From Schleiferiaceae bacterium (lineage in GTDB: Bacteria; Bacteroidota; Bacteroidia; Flavobacteriales; Schleiferiaceae): DNA of 7,436 bases. This document shows, piece by piece, positions 6,729 to 7,436 of the stretch. A model generated the notes under the pieces. It had not been told where the DNA came from and made no database searches. It worked only from the letters and a program-made list of their open reading frames with translations. The first letter of the stretch is position 1; every line of letters begins with the position of its first letter. The translations under genes were made by a program, and so were the position numbers. Location: positions 1 through 7,436 of the forward strand of contig JALQUY010000082.1 of assembly GCA_023260615.1 (NCBI GenBank). Direction: 5' to 3'.

Positions 6729-6746
6729 GGCCCTACCTTTAGGGCT
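6729..6746 (+). terminator. Compact hairpin between the lipoprotein gene and the LYS1-like start
   Basis: GCCCTA (6730-6735) pairs perfectly with TAGGGC (6740-6745) across the four-base loop CCTT, and a G-T pair (6729 with 6746) can extend it to seven pairs. It lies 10 bases after the lipoprotein stop codon. A run of five T follows only after ATGA, at 6751-6755, so it is a poor but possible intrinsic terminator. Because the stem ends right at the ATG of the next gene, it could instead affect initiation of that gene. The structure is seen; its function is inferred. Confidence 0.4.
6734..6741 (+). promoter_or_regulatory. Weak candidate -7 element for the LYS1-like gene
   Basis: TACCTTTA matches TAnnTTTG except for the final base. 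A TTG lies 16 bases upstream (6715-6717), slightly closer than usual for a -33 element. A start site five or so bases downstream would coincide with the ATG at 6747, implying a leaderless message. The element sits inside the hairpin described at 6729-6746, so only one of the two readings may be right. Confidence 0.3.
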
Positions 6747-7436
6747 ATGATTTTTGGCTTGATTCGAGAGGGCAAAACGCCCCCTGACCGACGTGCAGTA
6801 CTCAACCCTGCTCAATGCGCGCACTTGATCGCTCAAGGGCACAGGGTAGTGGTTGAACCGAGTCCTATCCGATGCTATCCCGACGCTGACTACAGCGCAG
6901 TGGGCTGCACACTAAGTAGCGATCTAAGCACCTGCGATGTACTCCTGGGAGTAAAGGAGGTTCCCATCGCGGAACTGCACGAAGGTGCCACCCATTTTTT
7001 CTTTTCACACACTTACAAAGAGCAGCCCTACAACCGGGCGTTGCTCAAGGCCTGTTTGCAGAAAAACGTTCGGCTCATTGATTGGGAACTCCTCAAGCAG
7101 AACGGGCAACGCGTCATTGGATTTGGCCTCTATGCCGGTTTGGTAGGCGCTTATGAAACCCTACGCGGTTTTGCGCTGCAGCAAGGCCAAGCTGCCCTGC
7201 CTCCGGCCGCTGATCTTGGCTGGGTGGCCGATCTCAAAGCGCACTTGAACGCTCATCCCAAAGGATCCTGGAAAGTCGTCCTCACCGGCACGGGCCGTGT
7301 GGGCCAGGGGGCCAAAGAAATGCTCCTCGCCGGCGGCTTTGAGGAAGTAAGCCCGGAAGACTTTCTGACGCACCCTTCTGGAGCACAGCCCGTATTCACG
7401 GTCTTGGACTGCGAGCACTACGTAACGCGTCACGAT
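6747..7436 (+). CDS. Saccharopine dehydrogenase (LYS1-type, lysine-forming), N-terminal part
   Basis: Partial gene: 230 residues are present and the frame is open at the right end; LYS1-type enzymes are usually around 370-400 residues. The protein belongs to the AlaDH/PNT superfamily and resembles the NAD+-dependent saccharopine dehydrogenase that interconverts saccharopine with lysine plus 2-oxoglutarate. REGKTPPDRRAVLNP (7-21) corresponds to the substrate-binding N-terminus of yeast Lys1. GVKEVP (68-73) and FSHTYKEQ (86-93) carry Lys70 and His88, which align by eye with the catalytic Lys77 and His96 of the yeast enzyme. RVIGFGLYAGLVGAYETLRG (122-141) and the NAD-binding turn LTGTGRVGQGAKEML (179-193) follow. 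It is cytoplasmic. A lysine-catabolic role, or a related opine-type dehydrogenase, is more likely than lysine synthesis because Bacteroidota normally use the diaminopimelate route; this is inference. The ATG at 6747 is the obvious start, directly before the conserved FGLIRE. Confidence 0.85.
   Translation, partial: MIFGLIREGKTPPDRRAVLNPAQCAHLIAQGHRVVVEPSPIRCYPDADYSAVGCTLSSDLSTCDVLLGVKEVPIAELHEGATHFFFSHTYKEQPYNRALLKACLQKNVRLIDWELLKQNGQRVIGFGLYAGLVGAYETLRGFALQQGQAALPPAADLGWVADLKAHLNAHPKGSWKVVLTGTGRVGQGAKEMLLAGGFEEVSPEDFLTHPSGAQPVFTVLDCEHYVTRHD

Overview
The window looks like chromosomal DNA from a Bacteroidota bacterium, probably a flavobacterial or Cryomorphaceae/Schleiferiaceae-type lineage of fairly high GC (about mid-50s % by eye, not computed). 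Three things support this: a DUF5686 outer-membrane protein and a SurA-like parvulin of the type common in this phylum; near-absent Shine-Dalgarno sequences; and matches to the Bacteroidota -7 promoter element TAnnTTTG ahead of two genes. Coding density is very high. No gap between genes exceeds about 90 bases, and I see no tRNA, rRNA, insertion sequence, CRISPR array or long repeat.

Left part, minus strand, reading right to left from about 5.9 kb to 1: a membrane protein joining a heavy-metal-associated (HMA) domain to a MauE/DoxX-like redox membrane domain (5147-5887); a GNAT/FemAB-like acyltransferase (4110-5090); purT, formate-dependent GAR transformylase (2895-4064); a DUF5686 outer-membrane beta-barrel protein (634-2880); and the N-terminal 181 residues of a periplasmic parvulin peptidyl-prolyl isomerase (1-545, running off the window). 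purT and the parvulin gene each have a good -7 element, so the strip is probably three transcription units: HMA-MauE plus acyltransferase, purT plus DUF5686, and the parvulin gene.

Right part, plus strand, from 5886: a small secreted NlpC/P60 peptidase (5886-6389); a cysteine-rich probable lipoprotein coupled to it by an ATGA stop/start overlap (6386-6718); a compact hairpin (6729-6746); and the first 230 residues of a saccharopine dehydrogenase (LYS1-type) enzyme of the AlaDH/PNT superfamily (6747-7436, running off the window).

Most genes are cell-envelope functions (folding, outer membrane, peptidoglycan cleavage, lipoprotein, metal/redox membrane protein) interspersed with two metabolic enzymes. 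Nothing amounts to a convincing new multi-gene system. The most unusual local structure is the divergent pair at 5884-5889, where the two start codons interlock inside one CCATGG palindrome and leave no intergenic DNA. The hairpin abutting the LYS1-like start codon and the HMA-MauE fusion also merit attention.
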